DNA from: Lysinibacillus irui
GTDB lineage: Bacteria; Bacillota; Bacilli; Bacillales_A; Planococcaceae
Direction: 5' to 3'
DNA length: 64,000 nucleotides
Assembly (NCBI RefSeq): GCF_028877475.1
Contig: NZ_CP113527.1
Location: 3,837,501-3,901,500, forward strand
A program made the translations under genes and the position numbers. Of the stretch, positions 53,840-62,758 are shown in pieces (position 1 is the stretch's first letter; the number at the start of each line of letters is the position of its first letter). The notes beneath the pieces are model-generated. The model was not told where the DNA came from. It saw nothing but the letters and a program-made list of their open reading frames with translations, and did no database searches.

Positions 53840-54160
53840 TTAAATAGATGAGCGGTAACTATTGAGTCTCTTCTTTTGCTTACTTAAACGACTTAGTTTT
53901 AAGGCTGTTTCATTTAATTCGTGACGTATTTGCAAATCACACGCACTATCCATATGAATAGGCGCAACATGTTGAAGTTGTCTCTGTTGAGTTGGTGTAG
54001 CCATTGTATTGTGCTTCTTCTCTTTATTTCTTTGCAAACTATGTCTAAATTGCTTTTGTGGATTCCCTCCAAAATTGTGGCTTAAATCACCAGCATGTAA
54101 ATATTGAGTTTCCTGTCGAAAAACACTACTTGTCGTTGCACTTATTCTAGAAGTCCTCAT
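53840..54160 (-). CDS. Hypothetical protein, 106 residues
   Basis: A very hydrophilic, basic protein rich in Gln, Arg, His and Ser, with no membrane segment or signal peptide. I recognise no family. It is supported as a gene by GAGGAGGG with good spacing before its ATG and by a terminator at its end. The last 30 residues (about 75-104) look helical with repeated L-x-x-L-x-x-x-K. Isolated between the MoxR operon and nadE. It could be a small spore-associated or nucleic-acid-binding protein; that is a guess. Confidence 0.65.
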   Translation of the reverse strand: MRTSRISATTSSVFRQETQYLHAGDLSHNFGGNPQKQFRHSLQRNKEKKHNTMATPTQQRQLQHVAPIHMDSACDLQIRHELNETALKLSRLSKQKKRLNSYRSSI

Positions 54161-54258
54161 AAAAAGTTACCCTCCTCTACATTTTATTATCCTTATAGGT
54201 AATTATATCGACATTATATGCTGTTAATGAACAGTATAGAACCAAATTAAATAAAAAA

Positions 54259-54317
54259 AGAGAGAAAAGAGCTATTTTTAAAAGTGATAAACACTTTTTC
54301 ATAACCCTTTTCTCTCA
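54259..54317 (-). terminator. Terminator of pncB-nadE
   Basis: Long stem with GAGAGAAAAG...AAAAGTG / CACTTTT...CTTTTCTCTC and a seven-T tail on the minus strand, directly after nadE. Confidence 0.85.
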
Positions 54318-54319
54318 TC

Positions 54320-55144
54320 TTACTTCCAAAAATCATCAAATATCGTAATTGGCATATGACGTTTATGTTGAGAACGTAAATAATAGCCCTCTAATAGCTT
54401 GCGCGATTCTTCTGGAATTTCTTTACCCTCTAAATAATCATCAATTTGATCATACGTTACACCAAGCGCCACTTCATCTGGTAATGATGGTCGATTTTCC
54501 TCTAAATCTGCTGTTGGTACCTTTTTATAAAGATGCTCTGGACAATTTAGTTCTGCTAACAACTGTTTTCCTTGGCGTTTATTCAATCGAAAGATTGGCA
54601 TTAAGTCTGCTCCGCCATCACCAAACTTTGTGTAAAAGCCTGTGATAGCTTCGGCAGCATGATCCGTCCCTAAGACAACTGCCCCATTCATTGCAGCAAT
54701 TGAATACTGCACCTTCATACGTTCACGAGCTTTTTCGTTCCCTTTTACAAAGTCATTTAGCTCAACACCTGCATTTGCTAGGGCGATCACACTTGCATCT
54801 ACAGCCTCTTTTATATTCACTGTGTACGTTTTCGTTGGTTTTATATAATCAATGGCATCTTGGCAATCTTGTTCATCTGCTTGCACGCCATATGGTAAAC
54901 GAACGGCAAAAAATGAATACTTCATTTCTCCTGCCTCTGCATTTAATTCATCAATCGCCAACTGCGCTAGCTTCCCAGTTAAAGTTGAGTCTTGACCGCC
55001 AGAAATACCAAGAACAAACCCTTTCACAAAGTTATAACGTTTTGCATATTCCTTTAAAAAATCAATGGATTTACGTATTTCCTCCTGAACATTAATAGTA
55101 GGTAATACACGCAGCTCCTCAATAATTTTTTGCTGTAAAGTCAT
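54320..55144 (-). CDS. nadE: NAD+ synthetase, ammonia-dependent
   Basis: A 274-residue enzyme that amidates nicotinate adenine dinucleotide to NAD+. PP-loop [11 protein letters not shown] near residue 47; G-T-D-H-A-A-E-A and G-D-G-G-A-D-L-M-P segments; C-terminus [13 protein letters not shown]. No glutaminase domain, so it uses ammonia. The start is the ATG at 55144 behind AAGGAGTG. It follows pncB by about 20 bp. Confidence 0.96.
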   Translation of the reverse strand: MTLQQKIIEELRVLPTINVQEEIRKSIDFLKEYAKRYNFVKGFVLGISGGQDSTLTGKLAQLAIDELNAEAGEMKYSFFAVRLPYGVQADEQDCQDAIDYIKPTKTYTVNIKEAVDASVIALANAGVELNDFVKGNEKARERMKVQYSIAAMNGAVVLGTDHAAEAITGFYTKFGDGGADLMPIFRLNKRQGKQLLAELNCPEHLYKKVPTADLEENRPSLPDEVALGVTYDQIDDYLEGKEIPEESRKLLEGYYLRSQHKRHMPITIFDDFWK

Positions 55145-55164
55145 CGTACCGTTCACTCCTTCTT

Positions 55165-56625
55165 TTACATTCGCTTTACCATATTGTGTACTTCTTCAAT
55201 ATTTCGCATCTTATTATCCCAACATTTTTGACTGAGATCGACTGGATATTCTTCAGGATTCATCGCACGTTTATATTCATCCCACAGCAATTCTAAATTT
55301 TCAGCAGCATAGTCACGCATTGCCTCTAAAGTAGGATTTTGATAGTGGATTGTCCCATTTTCAATGACATGCTGATGAAGATTTTTCGCTTCAAAATTTG
55401 TGACAAACTTTGATACAAATGTATGGATTGGATGGAACATTTTAATGCGTTCCTCAGCTTGAGGATTTTCATCTTGCATCGTGATGTAATCCCCTTCTGC
55501 CTTCCCATTCTTTTTATCAATAATTCGGTAAACATTTTTTAGTCCAGGCGTTGATACTTTTTCAGCATTGGCCGAGATTTTAATTGTATCCTCTAGCTGC
55601 CCTTCACTATTTTCAATAGCAACCATTTTATAAACCGCACCTAATGCAGGTTGATCGTAAGCTGTAATAAGTTTTGTACCTATTCCCCAGACATCTACTT
55701 TTGCACCTTGAGCTTTTAAATTTAAGATTGTATATTCATCTAAATCGTTTGAAACAATGATTTTAGCATCTTGGAAGCCAGCAGCATCCAACATCCGACG
55801 AGCTTCTTTTGATAAAAACGCAATATCTCCACTATCTAAACGTATGCCAATAAAATTAATTTTGTCTCCTAGTTCTTTCGCAACTTTTATAGCGGTTGGC
55901 ACCCCAGATTTCAACGTATTGTAAGTATCTACCAAAAATACACAATCTCGATGACGTTTAGCATACGCATGGAATGCATCATAGTCATTTTTATAAGCTT
56001 GTACTAATGCATGCGCATGTGTACCTGAGACAGGAATATTAAAAAGTTTACCCGCTCGAACATTACTAGTGGAAGCAAAACCTCCGATAAACGCTGCACG
56101 CGTTCCCCAAATGGCCGCATCCATTTCCTGTGCACGCCTTGTTCCAAATTCCATAGCCACTTCATTTTTGATAATTTGCTTAATTCGACTCGCCTTTGTT
56201 GCAATTAATGTTTGGTAGTTAACAATATTAAGCAATGCTGTTTCAATTAGTTGAGCTTCCACTAACGGAGCTTCAATTCGAACAATTGGTTCATTAGCAA
56301 AAACAAGCTCTCCTTCTACCATGGAATACATATCCCCTGTGAATCGAACATTCTTCAAATAGTCAATAAAGTCCTCTTTATAGCCTACTTCCTCACGTAA
56401 ATACGCAATATCGGATTCACTAAAATGAAAATCACGAAGATAATCAAGCATTCGCTCTAATCCAGCAAATACGGCATAACCATTACCAAAAGGTAATTTC
56501 CTAAAATATAATTCAAAAACCGCTTTCTTATTATGTATGCCATCCGCCCAGTAGGATTCTGCCATATTTATTTGATATAAGTCTGTGTGTAGCGCTAAGC
56601 TATCATCTGCATAGTTTGATCTCAC
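55165..56625 (-). CDS. pncB: Nicotinate phosphoribosyltransferase
   Basis: A 486-residue salvage enzyme (nicotinate + PRPP to NaMN). Recognised from [14 protein letters not shown] at the N-terminus, [16 protein letters not shown] and the G-I-R-L-D-S-G-D-I phosphate site. It starts with GTG after GAAGAAGGGGTTTAT. First of a two-gene NAD salvage operon with nadE. Confidence 0.95.
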   Translation of the reverse strand: MRSNYADDSLALHTDLYQINMAESYWADGIHNKKAVFELYFRKLPFGNGYAVFAGLERMLDYLRDFHFSESDIAYLREEVGYKEDFIDYLKNVRFTGDMYSMVEGELVFANEPIVRIEAPLVEAQLIETALLNIVNYQTLIATKASRIKQIIKNEVAMEFGTRRAQEMDAAIWGTRAAFIGGFASTSNVRAGKLFNIPVSGTHAHALVQAYKNDYDAFHAYAKRHRDCVFLVDTYNTLKSGVPTAIKVAKELGDKINFIGIRLDSGDIAFLSKEARRMLDAAGFQDAKIIVSNDLDEYTILNLKAQGAKVDVWGIGTKLITAYDQPALGAVYKMVAIENSEGQLEDTIKISANAEKVSTPGLKNVYRIIDKKNGKAEGDYITMQDENPQAEERIKMFHPIHTFVSKFVTNFEAKNLHQHVIENGTIHYQNPTLEAMRDYAAENLELLWDEYKRAMNPEEYPVDLSQKCWDNKMRNIEEVHNMVKRM

Positions 56626-56840
56626 ATAAACCCCTTCTTCCGCTTTGATAATTAGTCCTAGTATACACTATATACCCAAATTCTTGCGCCTTACATTTCT
56701 TCTACCCGATGTCAGCTTTCCTAACATAAATAGTCAGAAAATTTAGAACTGTACACATTTTAGACACAAATTTTAGTACCGCTTTCATTCCCTTTATAAA
56801 AACCTTTTTTGAAAAATAGTTCGATACCAGAAATATATCA

Positions 56841-56857
56841 TGTTATATAACATTACA
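56841..56857. promoter_or_regulatory. TnrA/GlnR-type operator upstream of glnK
   Basis: TGTTATATAACATTACA matches the TGTNAN7TNACA consensus exactly. It is centred about 60 bp upstream of the predicted glnK start site, a position suited to TnrA activation during nitrogen limitation, as for B. subtilis nrgAB. Confidence 0.75.
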
Positions 56858-56875
56858 TGTATTCTAAAAAAACAA

Positions 56876-56904
56876 TTGCACTGTTTTTCATACCGTTTTA
56901 ACAT
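56876..56904 (+). promoter_or_regulatory. Promoter of glnK-amtB
   Basis: -35 TTGCAC (56876-56881), 17-bp spacer, -10 TAACAT (56899-56904), 32 bp before the glnK ATG. The -10 is off consensus, which fits an activator-dependent promoter. Confidence 0.65.
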
Positions 56905-56936
56905 GTAAATTAAATTTACGCAAGGAGCTGGTAGAC

Positions 56937-57278
56937 ATGAAAAAAATTGAAGCAATCATTCGGCCTGAAGTTTTTGGGGCAGTTCGGGACGGACTTGCAC
57001 AGGAAGGAATTGCTGGTTTAAGTGTTTCTGAAATCGCTGGCTGCGGTCGTCAGCTCGGTAGAACAGGGCTATTTCGCGGCAATACGTATGAAATAGAATT
57101 TTCACCTAAATTAAAGTTAGAAATGATTGTAGACGATGGAAAAGTTGATGCCATCGTAGAGATTTTGTTGCATGAGGCAGCAACTGGCAAGGTTGGTGAT
57201 GGAAAAATTTTCATTTATCCTGTAGAACAAGCAATTCGCATCCGAACAAAAGAAGTCGGTTCGGTTGCAGTAGAATAA
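56937..57278 (+). CDS. glnK: Nitrogen regulatory PII protein
   Basis: A 113-residue trimeric PII protein that senses ATP/ADP and 2-oxoglutarate and blocks AmtB or sequesters TnrA. It starts M-K-K-I-E-A-I-I-R-P and has the P-loop-like B-loop E-A-A-T-G-K-V-G-D-G-K-I-F and the C-terminal I-R-T-K-E segment. The T-loop region, R-Q-L-G-R-T-G-L-F-R-G-N-T-Y-E, is of the Gram-positive type. ATG after AAGGAGCTGGTAGAC. It precedes amtB by 14 bp. Confidence 0.96.
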   Translation: MKKIEAIIRPEVFGAVRDGLAQEGIAGLSVSEIAGCGRQLGRTGLFRGNTYEIEFSPKLKLEMIVDDGKVDAIVEILLHEAATGKVGDGKIFIYPVEQAIRIRTKEVGSVAVE

Positions 57279-57292
57279 AGGGGGCGATATAG

Positions 57293-58594
57293 ATGGATGA
57301 AGTACTCTTATCTGTTAATTTAATTTGGGTGATGCTAGGCACAATTTTAGTATTCTTTATGCATGCAGGATTTGCCATGGTTGAGGCAGGATTTACTCGT
57401 TCTAAAAATGCAGTTAATATTATCATGAAGAATTTCCTTACTATTTCAATCGGCGGCATCGTCTATTTTTTATGTGGCTACGCCATAATGTTTGGCGACA
57501 CATTAGGTGGTATTTTCGGCACTAGCGGCTTCGCCTTAAATGGGGTCGACGATCTTTCTTTCTTTATTTTCCAAACTATGTTTGCCGCAACAGGAGCAAC
57601 TATATTATCTGGTGCTGTTGCAGAACGTACGAATATTTTCGCTTATATCGGAGTTATTATACTCATGTCTTTAGTTGTCTACCCTGTTGTAGGTCACTGG
57701 GTTTGGAGTGGTCAAGGCTGGTTAACAGATTTAGGCTTTATTGATTTTGCCGGATCTACGGTTGTTCACTTAACAGGGGCTGTCGCAGCATTTGTCGCAG
57801 CCGTTATGGTAGGACCACGACTTGGTAAATATGAAAATGGTCGGGTAAATGTTATTACAGGGCACAGTATTCCATTAGGCGCTTTAGGCGTATTTCTACT
57901 TTGGTTTGGTTGGTTTGGTTTTAATGGGGCATCTACTTTAGCCGCAGATCCTGAACTAGTTCCCAATGTCATTGCCAATACATTCTTTGCCGCAGCAGCT
58001 GGCGTAGCTGCTACCGCATTCTATACGAAATTTCGTTACGGACATATTGATGGTTCCCTTACATTAAACGGTGCATTAGCAGGTCTTGTAGGGATTACAG
58101 CTGGTGCTGCAAATGTTAGTATTATAGGTTCCCTTATTATTGGCCTTGTAGCAGCTCCATTCCTTGTTGAAGGTGTACGTTTCCTAGAGTGGAAGCTAAA
58201 AGTAGATGATCCCGTTGGAGCAATTGCTGTTCATGGGATATGTGGGATTTGGGGAACACTAGCCGTTGGATTATTTGACATCGGTGGTCAAGGCCTATTT
58301 TATGGTGGTGGATTTGGTCTGCTAGGTATCCAAGCAATCGGTATCATCGCAACCATTGCCTGGGTTAGCGTATCTGTGGCAGTTGGCCTTTTAATTATCA
58401 AAGCATTTATTCCATTACGCGTAACGGCTGAAGAAGAAATTGCTGGCTTAGATGTAATGGAACACGGTGCTCCAGCTTACGAATTCCAGGATATATTTAA
58501 AAGCTCCGCGGTTCGAGGGGAAACCTTCGCCCACCGTTTAACACACTTTGGTAAAACACAGCAAAACCATGTAAAAGAAGAACAACACGTATAA
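57293..58594 (+). CDS. amtB: Ammonium transporter
   Basis: A 433-residue Amt/Rh channel with 11 helices. Family residues visible: F-M-H-A-G-F-A-M-V-E-A-G-F in helix 1, the twin-His pore lined by V-V-H-L-T-G-A and A-V-H-G-I-C-G-I-W, and G-W-F-G-F-N-G. A C-terminal cytosolic tail of about 60 residues should contact GlnK. ATG behind GGGGGCGATATAG. Confidence 0.97.
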   Translation: MDEVLLSVNLIWVMLGTILVFFMHAGFAMVEAGFTRSKNAVNIIMKNFLTISIGGIVYFLCGYAIMFGDTLGGIFGTSGFALNGVDDLSFFIFQTMFAATGATILSGAVAERTNIFAYIGVIILMSLVVYPVVGHWVWSGQGWLTDLGFIDFAGSTVVHLTGAVAAFVAAVMVGPRLGKYENGRVNVITGHSIPLGALGVFLLWFGWFGFNGASTLAADPELVPNVIANTFFAAAAGVAATAFYTKFRYGHIDGSLTLNGALAGLVGITAGAANVSIIGSLIIGLVAAPFLVEGVRFLEWKLKVDDPVGAIAVHGICGIWGTLAVGLFDIGGQGLFYGGGFGLLGIQAIGIIATIAWVSVSVAVGLLIIKAFIPLRVTAEEEIAGLDVMEHGAPAYEFQDIFKSSAVRGETFAHRLTHFGKTQQNHVKEEQHV

Positions 58595-58598
58595 CTAG

Positions 58599-58641
58599 GG
58601 AAATCTGCCGCCTTTTCTTAAAGTAATGGGGGCAGATTTCT
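58599..58641 (+). terminator. Terminator of glnK-amtB
   Basis: Stem GAAATCTGCC/GGCAGATTTC (58600-58609 and 58631-58640) with a T-rich tail, 5 bp after the amtB stop. Confidence 0.75.
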
Positions 58642-58695
58642 ATATATATTTGTCTATCGAAAGTTATCTCTTTTTTTGCTCGAGGTAGAGAGATG

Positions 58696-58952
58696 TGATC
58701 ATACTTTTGCCGAAAGTGCTCTTAACTTAAAGTGATCATACTCTTGCCGAAAGCGCTCCTAACCTCGATCAAAGTGATCATTTCTTTGCCGAAAGCGCTC
58801 CTAACCTCGATCAAAGTGATCATTCTTTGCCATAAGCGCTCTTAGCCCAGCTCGAAGTGATCATTTTCTTGCCAAAAACTCTCTTAACCACGGGCGAAGT
58901 GATCCCCCTACCATAAGCGCTCCTAACCTCGATCCAAGTGATCATTCCCACT
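58696..58952. repeat. Intergenic tandem repeat array of about 6 units, 37-42 bp
   Basis: Units start with TGATCATTTCTTTGCC and end GAAAGCGCTCCTAACCTCGATCAAAG. Two adjacent copies are nearly identical, and the outer copies are degenerate and shorter. The full unit is 42 bp, like the array at 8992-9509, and shares its AGCGCTC core in inverse orientation. It lies between two convergent operons. No long ORF supports coding. Confidence 0.8.
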
Positions 58953-58962
58953 ATCGATTCAC

Positions 58963-59463
58963 TTAAGCTTTCTCTAAATCAAGTAAAAACTGCTTCATCT
59001 CTAGGCCACTGCGAAAACCAGTTAATTGACCATTTTTGCCAATGACACGATGACACGGAATAATAGCTAGAATTGGATTTGCTCCAATTGCACTGCCTAC
59101 AGCTCTCACCGCTTTCGGATTACCAATACGCTGTGCGATATTCCCATACGATGTCGTTGTTCCATAGGGTAATTCTTTAAGAGCATCCCAAACCGCTAAT
59201 TGAAAAGGCGTTCCTTTTACATGAATGGGTAGGTCAAATTCAGTTAGTTCCTTGTTAAAAAAAGCTATTAGTTGTTCTTTATACGGTTGTAATTTTTCTC
59301 GGTTCTCTTCAAAATTGTATCCTTTAAATCGTTTTTTTGCCCACTCTTCAACCTCTTCAAATGAAGCATTGGGCGTTCCTATATAAACAATACCTATATC
59401 TGAAGCTACAATATACATTTCTCCTTGTGCATACGTCAATGTATCAAAATACAATATTCCCAT
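58963..59463 (-). CDS. ogt: Methylated-DNA-protein-cysteine methyltransferase
   Basis: A 166-residue O6-alkylguanine repair protein that transfers the alkyl group to its own cysteine. The acceptor is Cys137 in I-I-P-C-H-R-V-I-G; K-G-T-P-F-Q-L-A-V-W and the winged-helix R-A-V-G-S-A-I-G-A-N-P segment are present. ATG after TTGGGGAGATTGGGAA. Convergent with amtB across the repeat array. Confidence 0.95.
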   Translation of the reverse strand: MGILYFDTLTYAQGEMYIVASDIGIVYIGTPNASFEEVEEWAKKRFKGYNFEENREKLQPYKEQLIAFFNKELTEFDLPIHVKGTPFQLAVWDALKELPYGTTTSYGNIAQRIGNPKAVRAVGSAIGANPILAIIPCHRVIGKNGQLTGFRSGLEMKQFLLDLEKA

Positions 59464-59556
59464 TTCCCAATCTCCCCAACTTTCTTTATTTAAACTGCAA
59501 CTTCAGTCATTTCATGCTACAGTTATTTTACTGACTATAGCAAAGGAGTTTAATTG

Positions 59557-60288
59557 ATGAACACGCCTTACGAGCCTGCCATTCATTTTCAACAAGTTCA
59601 CTTTTCAGTAAATGACAAATTGATATTAAAGTCAATTACTGGGTCATTTCCTAAAGGCCAAATTACTACCCTTGTCGGTCCCTCTGGGGCGGGTAAAACA
59701 ACTTTATTAAAATTATGTAATGGCCTTCTTTCTCCAACAAATGGACACATACTAATTGATAATCAGCCCATCTCTACCTATGAGCCTACAACCTTAAGAA
59801 GACATGTAGGTATTGCTTTACAGGCAGCTCCTATGATAACGGGCACTGTACTAGAAAATCTTGCAATCCCACGAACATTGCAAGGACAAAAACTATCACA
59901 ACAGGAGGCCATCCAATTTTTAGAGGATGTCGGTTTAGATGAAAGCTTCCTCCACCAATCAGCCAGCGAATTATCGGGAGGCCAACGTCAAAAGGTCTCG
60001 ATCGCAAGAACACTAATCAATCAGTCCTCTATTTTGTTATTAGATGAAATAACATCTGCACTGGATCGTCAATCAGTACAGGAAATTGAAAAGCTGATCG
60101 CTACAATAAATAAAAAATACAATGTTACGATGATTTGGATTACACATAATTTACAACAAGCATTAACAATCGGGCATTACACATGGGTCATGATGGATGG
60201 AGAATTAATCGAAACCGGTAAAAGCGCTTTACTCAAAGCCCCAACAAATCCACGCGTAGCAGAATTTGTACAGGGGGTAAGCAAATGA
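59557..60288 (+). CDS. ABC transporter ATP-binding protein (FetA-like)
   Basis: A 243-residue ATPase of the YbbL/FetA family. Walker A G-P-S-G-A-G-K-T-T-L near residue 42, ABC signature E-L-S-G-G-Q-R-Q-K, Walker B I-L-L-L-D-E-I with catalytic Glu, and H-loop I-T-H-N. E. coli FetAB exports iron and relieves oxidative stress; that is inferred from homology here. ATG at 59557 after AAAGGAG. It overlaps the permease gene by four bp. Confidence 0.93.
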   Translation: MNTPYEPAIHFQQVHFSVNDKLILKSITGSFPKGQITTLVGPSGAGKTTLLKLCNGLLSPTNGHILIDNQPISTYEPTTLRRHVGIALQAAPMITGTVLENLAIPRTLQGQKLSQQEAIQFLEDVGLDESFLHQSASELSGGQRQKVSIARTLINQSSILLLDEITSALDRQSVQEIEKLIATINKKYNVTMIWITHNLQQALTIGHYTWVMMDGELIETGKSALLKAPTNPRVAEFVQGVSK

Positions 60289-61037
60289 CCTATACAGCTT
60301 TATTACTATCTTTGATTTTTGTATGTATCCCCCTTCTATTATCCAAAACATTAAAATTAGGACTTGAAAGAGATACACTTATCGCAACATTTCGCTCTAT
60401 CGTTCAATTGCTTGCGGTCGGTTATATTTTAAAGTTTATCTTCGAGGCCAACAGCTATATCTATATTTTTCTCATGGTAGCTTTAATGATTATAGTCGCT
60501 ACGTTAAATGCACGAAAAAAAGGAGCAGGCATTAAGGGGATCACCTGGAAAATAGCACTTACACTAGTGATGATCGAAATAGTGACACAAGGCGTTTTGC
60601 TTGGCTTTAAAATTGTTCCGGCAACTGCCCAATATATAATCCCTATTAGTGGCATGTTAATTGGTAATTCAATGGTGCTATCCATTTTATTTTTAAATCG
60701 ATTCACTGCTGAAATTACTAGTCATAAGGATCAAATGGAATTGATTTTATCATTAGGAGGGTCACCAAAGCAGGCCATACATCGACAGCTGATCAATGCT
60801 ATTAAGGCTAGTATGATTCCTACTATTGAAAGCCAAAAAACTATCGGTTTAGTACAGTTGCCAGGAATGATGAGCGGTCAAATTATTGGCGGAGCAGATC
60901 CAATCCAAGCCGTCCAATTTCAACTTTTAATTATTTTCGCTCTACTAACAACAGCTACATTATCCAGCATCATGATTGGCTTTTTAAGCTATCCTGCGTT
61001 ATTTAATGAACGAATGCAATTACTTGAAATGAAATAA
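60285..61037 (+). CDS. ABC transporter permease (FetB-like, UPF0014)
   Basis: A 250-residue permease with about seven helices. F-R-S-I-V-Q-L-L-A-V-G-Y in helix 2, P-I-S-G-M-L-I-G-N-S-M, and the P-G-M-M-S-G-Q-I-I-G-G-A-D-P motif are typical of the FetB/YbbM family. Coupled to the ATPase by an ATGA overlap. Confidence 0.93.
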   Translation: MTYTALLLSLIFVCIPLLLSKTLKLGLERDTLIATFRSIVQLLAVGYILKFIFEANSYIYIFLMVALMIIVATLNARKKGAGIKGITWKIALTLVMIEIVTQGVLLGFKIVPATAQYIIPISGMLIGNSMVLSILFLNRFTAEITSHKDQMELILSLGGSPKQAIHRQLINAIKASMIPTIESQKTIGLVQLPGMMSGQIIGGADPIQAVQFQLLIIFALLTTATLSSIMIGFLSYPALFNERMQLLEMK

Positions 61038-61111
61038 TTGTTAGGCTGAATGTAATATAGTTTAAATAATTTATGTTATACTAAGAAGAAAATGCAGTTA
61101 GGAGAATGACC

Positions 61112-62086
61112 ATGTTATTACGCGATTTTTTCATCCATTTATCTGAAAACCAACTATTAAATAGTGCTGCAAAGAAATATGGCCTAAAATTAGGAGCACA
61201 AAGTGTAGTAGCTGGTACAAATATTGAAGAAACCATTGCAAGCATCAAAGAACTAAATGCACATCATATTTCTTGTACAGTAGATAACCTAGGTGAATTT
61301 GTTGCAAATAAAGAAGAAGCTACTGCTGCAAAAGAAAAAATCCTTGCTGTAATCGAAGCTATTCATGAGAATGGTGTTGATGCACATATTTCATTAAAAC
61401 CATCCCAATTAGGTTTAGATATTGATGTTGATTTTTGTTATGACAACCTGTATGAAATTGTAGAAAAAGCCGCTTCTTATGATATATTTGTTAACTTTGA
61501 TATGGAAGACTATGGACGTCTGCAAACATCTTTTGATATGGTAGAAGAATTATCAAAAACATTTAATAATGTTGGAACAGTAATCCAGTCTTACTTTTAC
61601 CGTGCAAAAGACGATATCGAAAAATTCAAAGACTACCGTTTACGCATTGTAAAAGGAGCTTATAAAGAGCCAGTAGAAGTAGCTTACCAAGATAAATTAG
61701 ATATTGATTTAAACTTTATTGAGTTGATTGAATACCATTTACTTCATGGTAAATTTACATCTATTGCAACACATGATCATAATATCATTGCTCATGTTAA
61801 ACGATTTGTTGCGGATCACAATATTCCGCTCGATAAATTTGAATTCCAAATGCTATACGGTTTCCGTACAGATATGCAAAAAGAGCTTGCAAAAGAAGGC
61901 TATAACTTCTGTGTATACGTTCCATTCGGCGAAGATTGGTACGGCTACTTTATGCGCCGTTTAGCTGAACGGCCTCAAAACCTTAACCTTGTAACAAAGC
62001 AAGTGTTTACGAAAAAAACGAATACAGTTCTTGCTGTAGCAGCAGGTGCATTCGTTCTTGGTCGTTTAACAAAACGCAAAAAATAA
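61112..62086 (+). CDS. Proline dehydrogenase family protein
   Basis: A 324-residue FAD enzyme of the PRODH TIM-barrel type, which oxidises proline to pyrroline-5-carboxylate. Family marks: D-N-L-G-E-F, the Y-F-Y-R-A-K-D-D-I segment (FAD/substrate), R-I-V-K-G-A-Y-K-E, A-T-H-D-H-N-I, and E-F-Q-M-L-Y-G-F-R. The final 30 residues add a short hydrophobic segment (V-L-A-V-A-A-G-A-F-V-L) ending in basic residues. The ATG at 61112 is chosen over 61106 because of AGGAGA spacing. No pyrroline-5-carboxylate dehydrogenase gene is next to it. Confidence 0.9.
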   Translation: MLLRDFFIHLSENQLLNSAAKKYGLKLGAQSVVAGTNIEETIASIKELNAHHISCTVDNLGEFVANKEEATAAKEKILAVIEAIHENGVDAHISLKPSQLGLDIDVDFCYDNLYEIVEKAASYDIFVNFDMEDYGRLQTSFDMVEELSKTFNNVGTVIQSYFYRAKDDIEKFKDYRLRIVKGAYKEPVEVAYQDKLDIDLNFIELIEYHLLHGKFTSIATHDHNIIAHVKRFVADHNIPLDKFEFQMLYGFRTDMQKELAKEGYNFCVYVPFGEDWYGYFMRRLAERPQNLNLVTKQVFTKKTNTVLAVAAGAFVLGRLTKRKK

Positions 62087-62091
62087 TATAG

Positions 62092-62134
62092 AAAAAGAAC
62101 CTTGCCGCACCATGCGATAAGGTTCCTTTTTTAT
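62092..62134. terminator. Bidirectional terminator between PRODH and the response regulator
   Basis: Long stem AAAGAACCTTGCCGCA/TGCGATAAGGTTCCTTT with a T-run on one side and an A-run on the other, between convergent genes. Confidence 0.85.
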
Positions 62135-62742
62135 TTGTTCCATCCTTTTTCTTTAAAGCGTGCAATAGCCTCAATACGATTACCGACATTTAGTTTTTCT
62201 AGAATCGTTGAAATATAATTACGAACCGTACCAGCGGATAAAAACAGCTCTGCGGCAATTTCCTTAGTAGTCTTGCCCTCCGCCACAAGTGTCAGTACCT
62301 GGCTTTCCCGTTCTGTTAAAGGATTTTCACTATCATCCTCATAGACAAAATCAACAAGTTCTGGCGCATAAATGCGTTTGCCGTCCATGATGGTACGGAT
62401 TGCAGTAACTAGTTCCTCAATAGGACTATCCTTTAATAAGTAGCCCCTTACGCCCGCCTTTCTAGCACGCTCAAAGTATCCTGGCCTTGCAAATGTAGTT
62501 AAAATAATGACTTTACAATTTGATCCAGTGCTATGCATTTCTTCTGCTGCGTCTAGTCCAGTTTTAACTGGCATTTCAATATCCATAATACAAATATCAG
62601 GCTGATGCTCTTCCACAAGCATCAATGCTTCCTCACCATTTTTTGCTAAGCCAACGACCTCCATATCCTCCTCCATACTAAGTAAAGAGCGAAGAGCGCC
62701 TAATAGCATCCCCTGATCTTCAGCAATTACAATTCGTATCAT
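62131..62742 (-). CDS. Response regulator, DesR-like
   Basis: A 203-residue NarL/LuxR-family regulator. The receiver domain has Asp8-Asp9-type acidic residues (A-E-D) and phospho-acceptor Asp54 in C-I-M-D-I-E-M-P; the C-terminal LuxR helix-turn-helix reads L-T-E-R-E-S-Q-V-L and T-K-E-I-A-A-E-L-F-L-S-A-G-T-V-R-N-Y. Strongly like DesR, which activates the membrane-lipid desaturase gene in the cold. It follows the kinase by 16 bp. Confidence 0.93.
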   Translation of the reverse strand: MIRIVIAEDQGMLLGALRSLLSMEEDMEVVGLAKNGEEALMLVEEHQPDICIMDIEMPVKTGLDAAEEMHSTGSNCKVIILTTFARPGYFERARKAGVRGYLLKDSPIEELVTAIRTIMDGKRIYAPELVDFVYEDDSENPLTERESQVLTLVAEGKTTKEIAAELFLSAGTVRNYISTILEKLNVGNRIEAIARFKEKGWNK

Positions 62743-62758
62743 GTCACATGCCTCTTTT

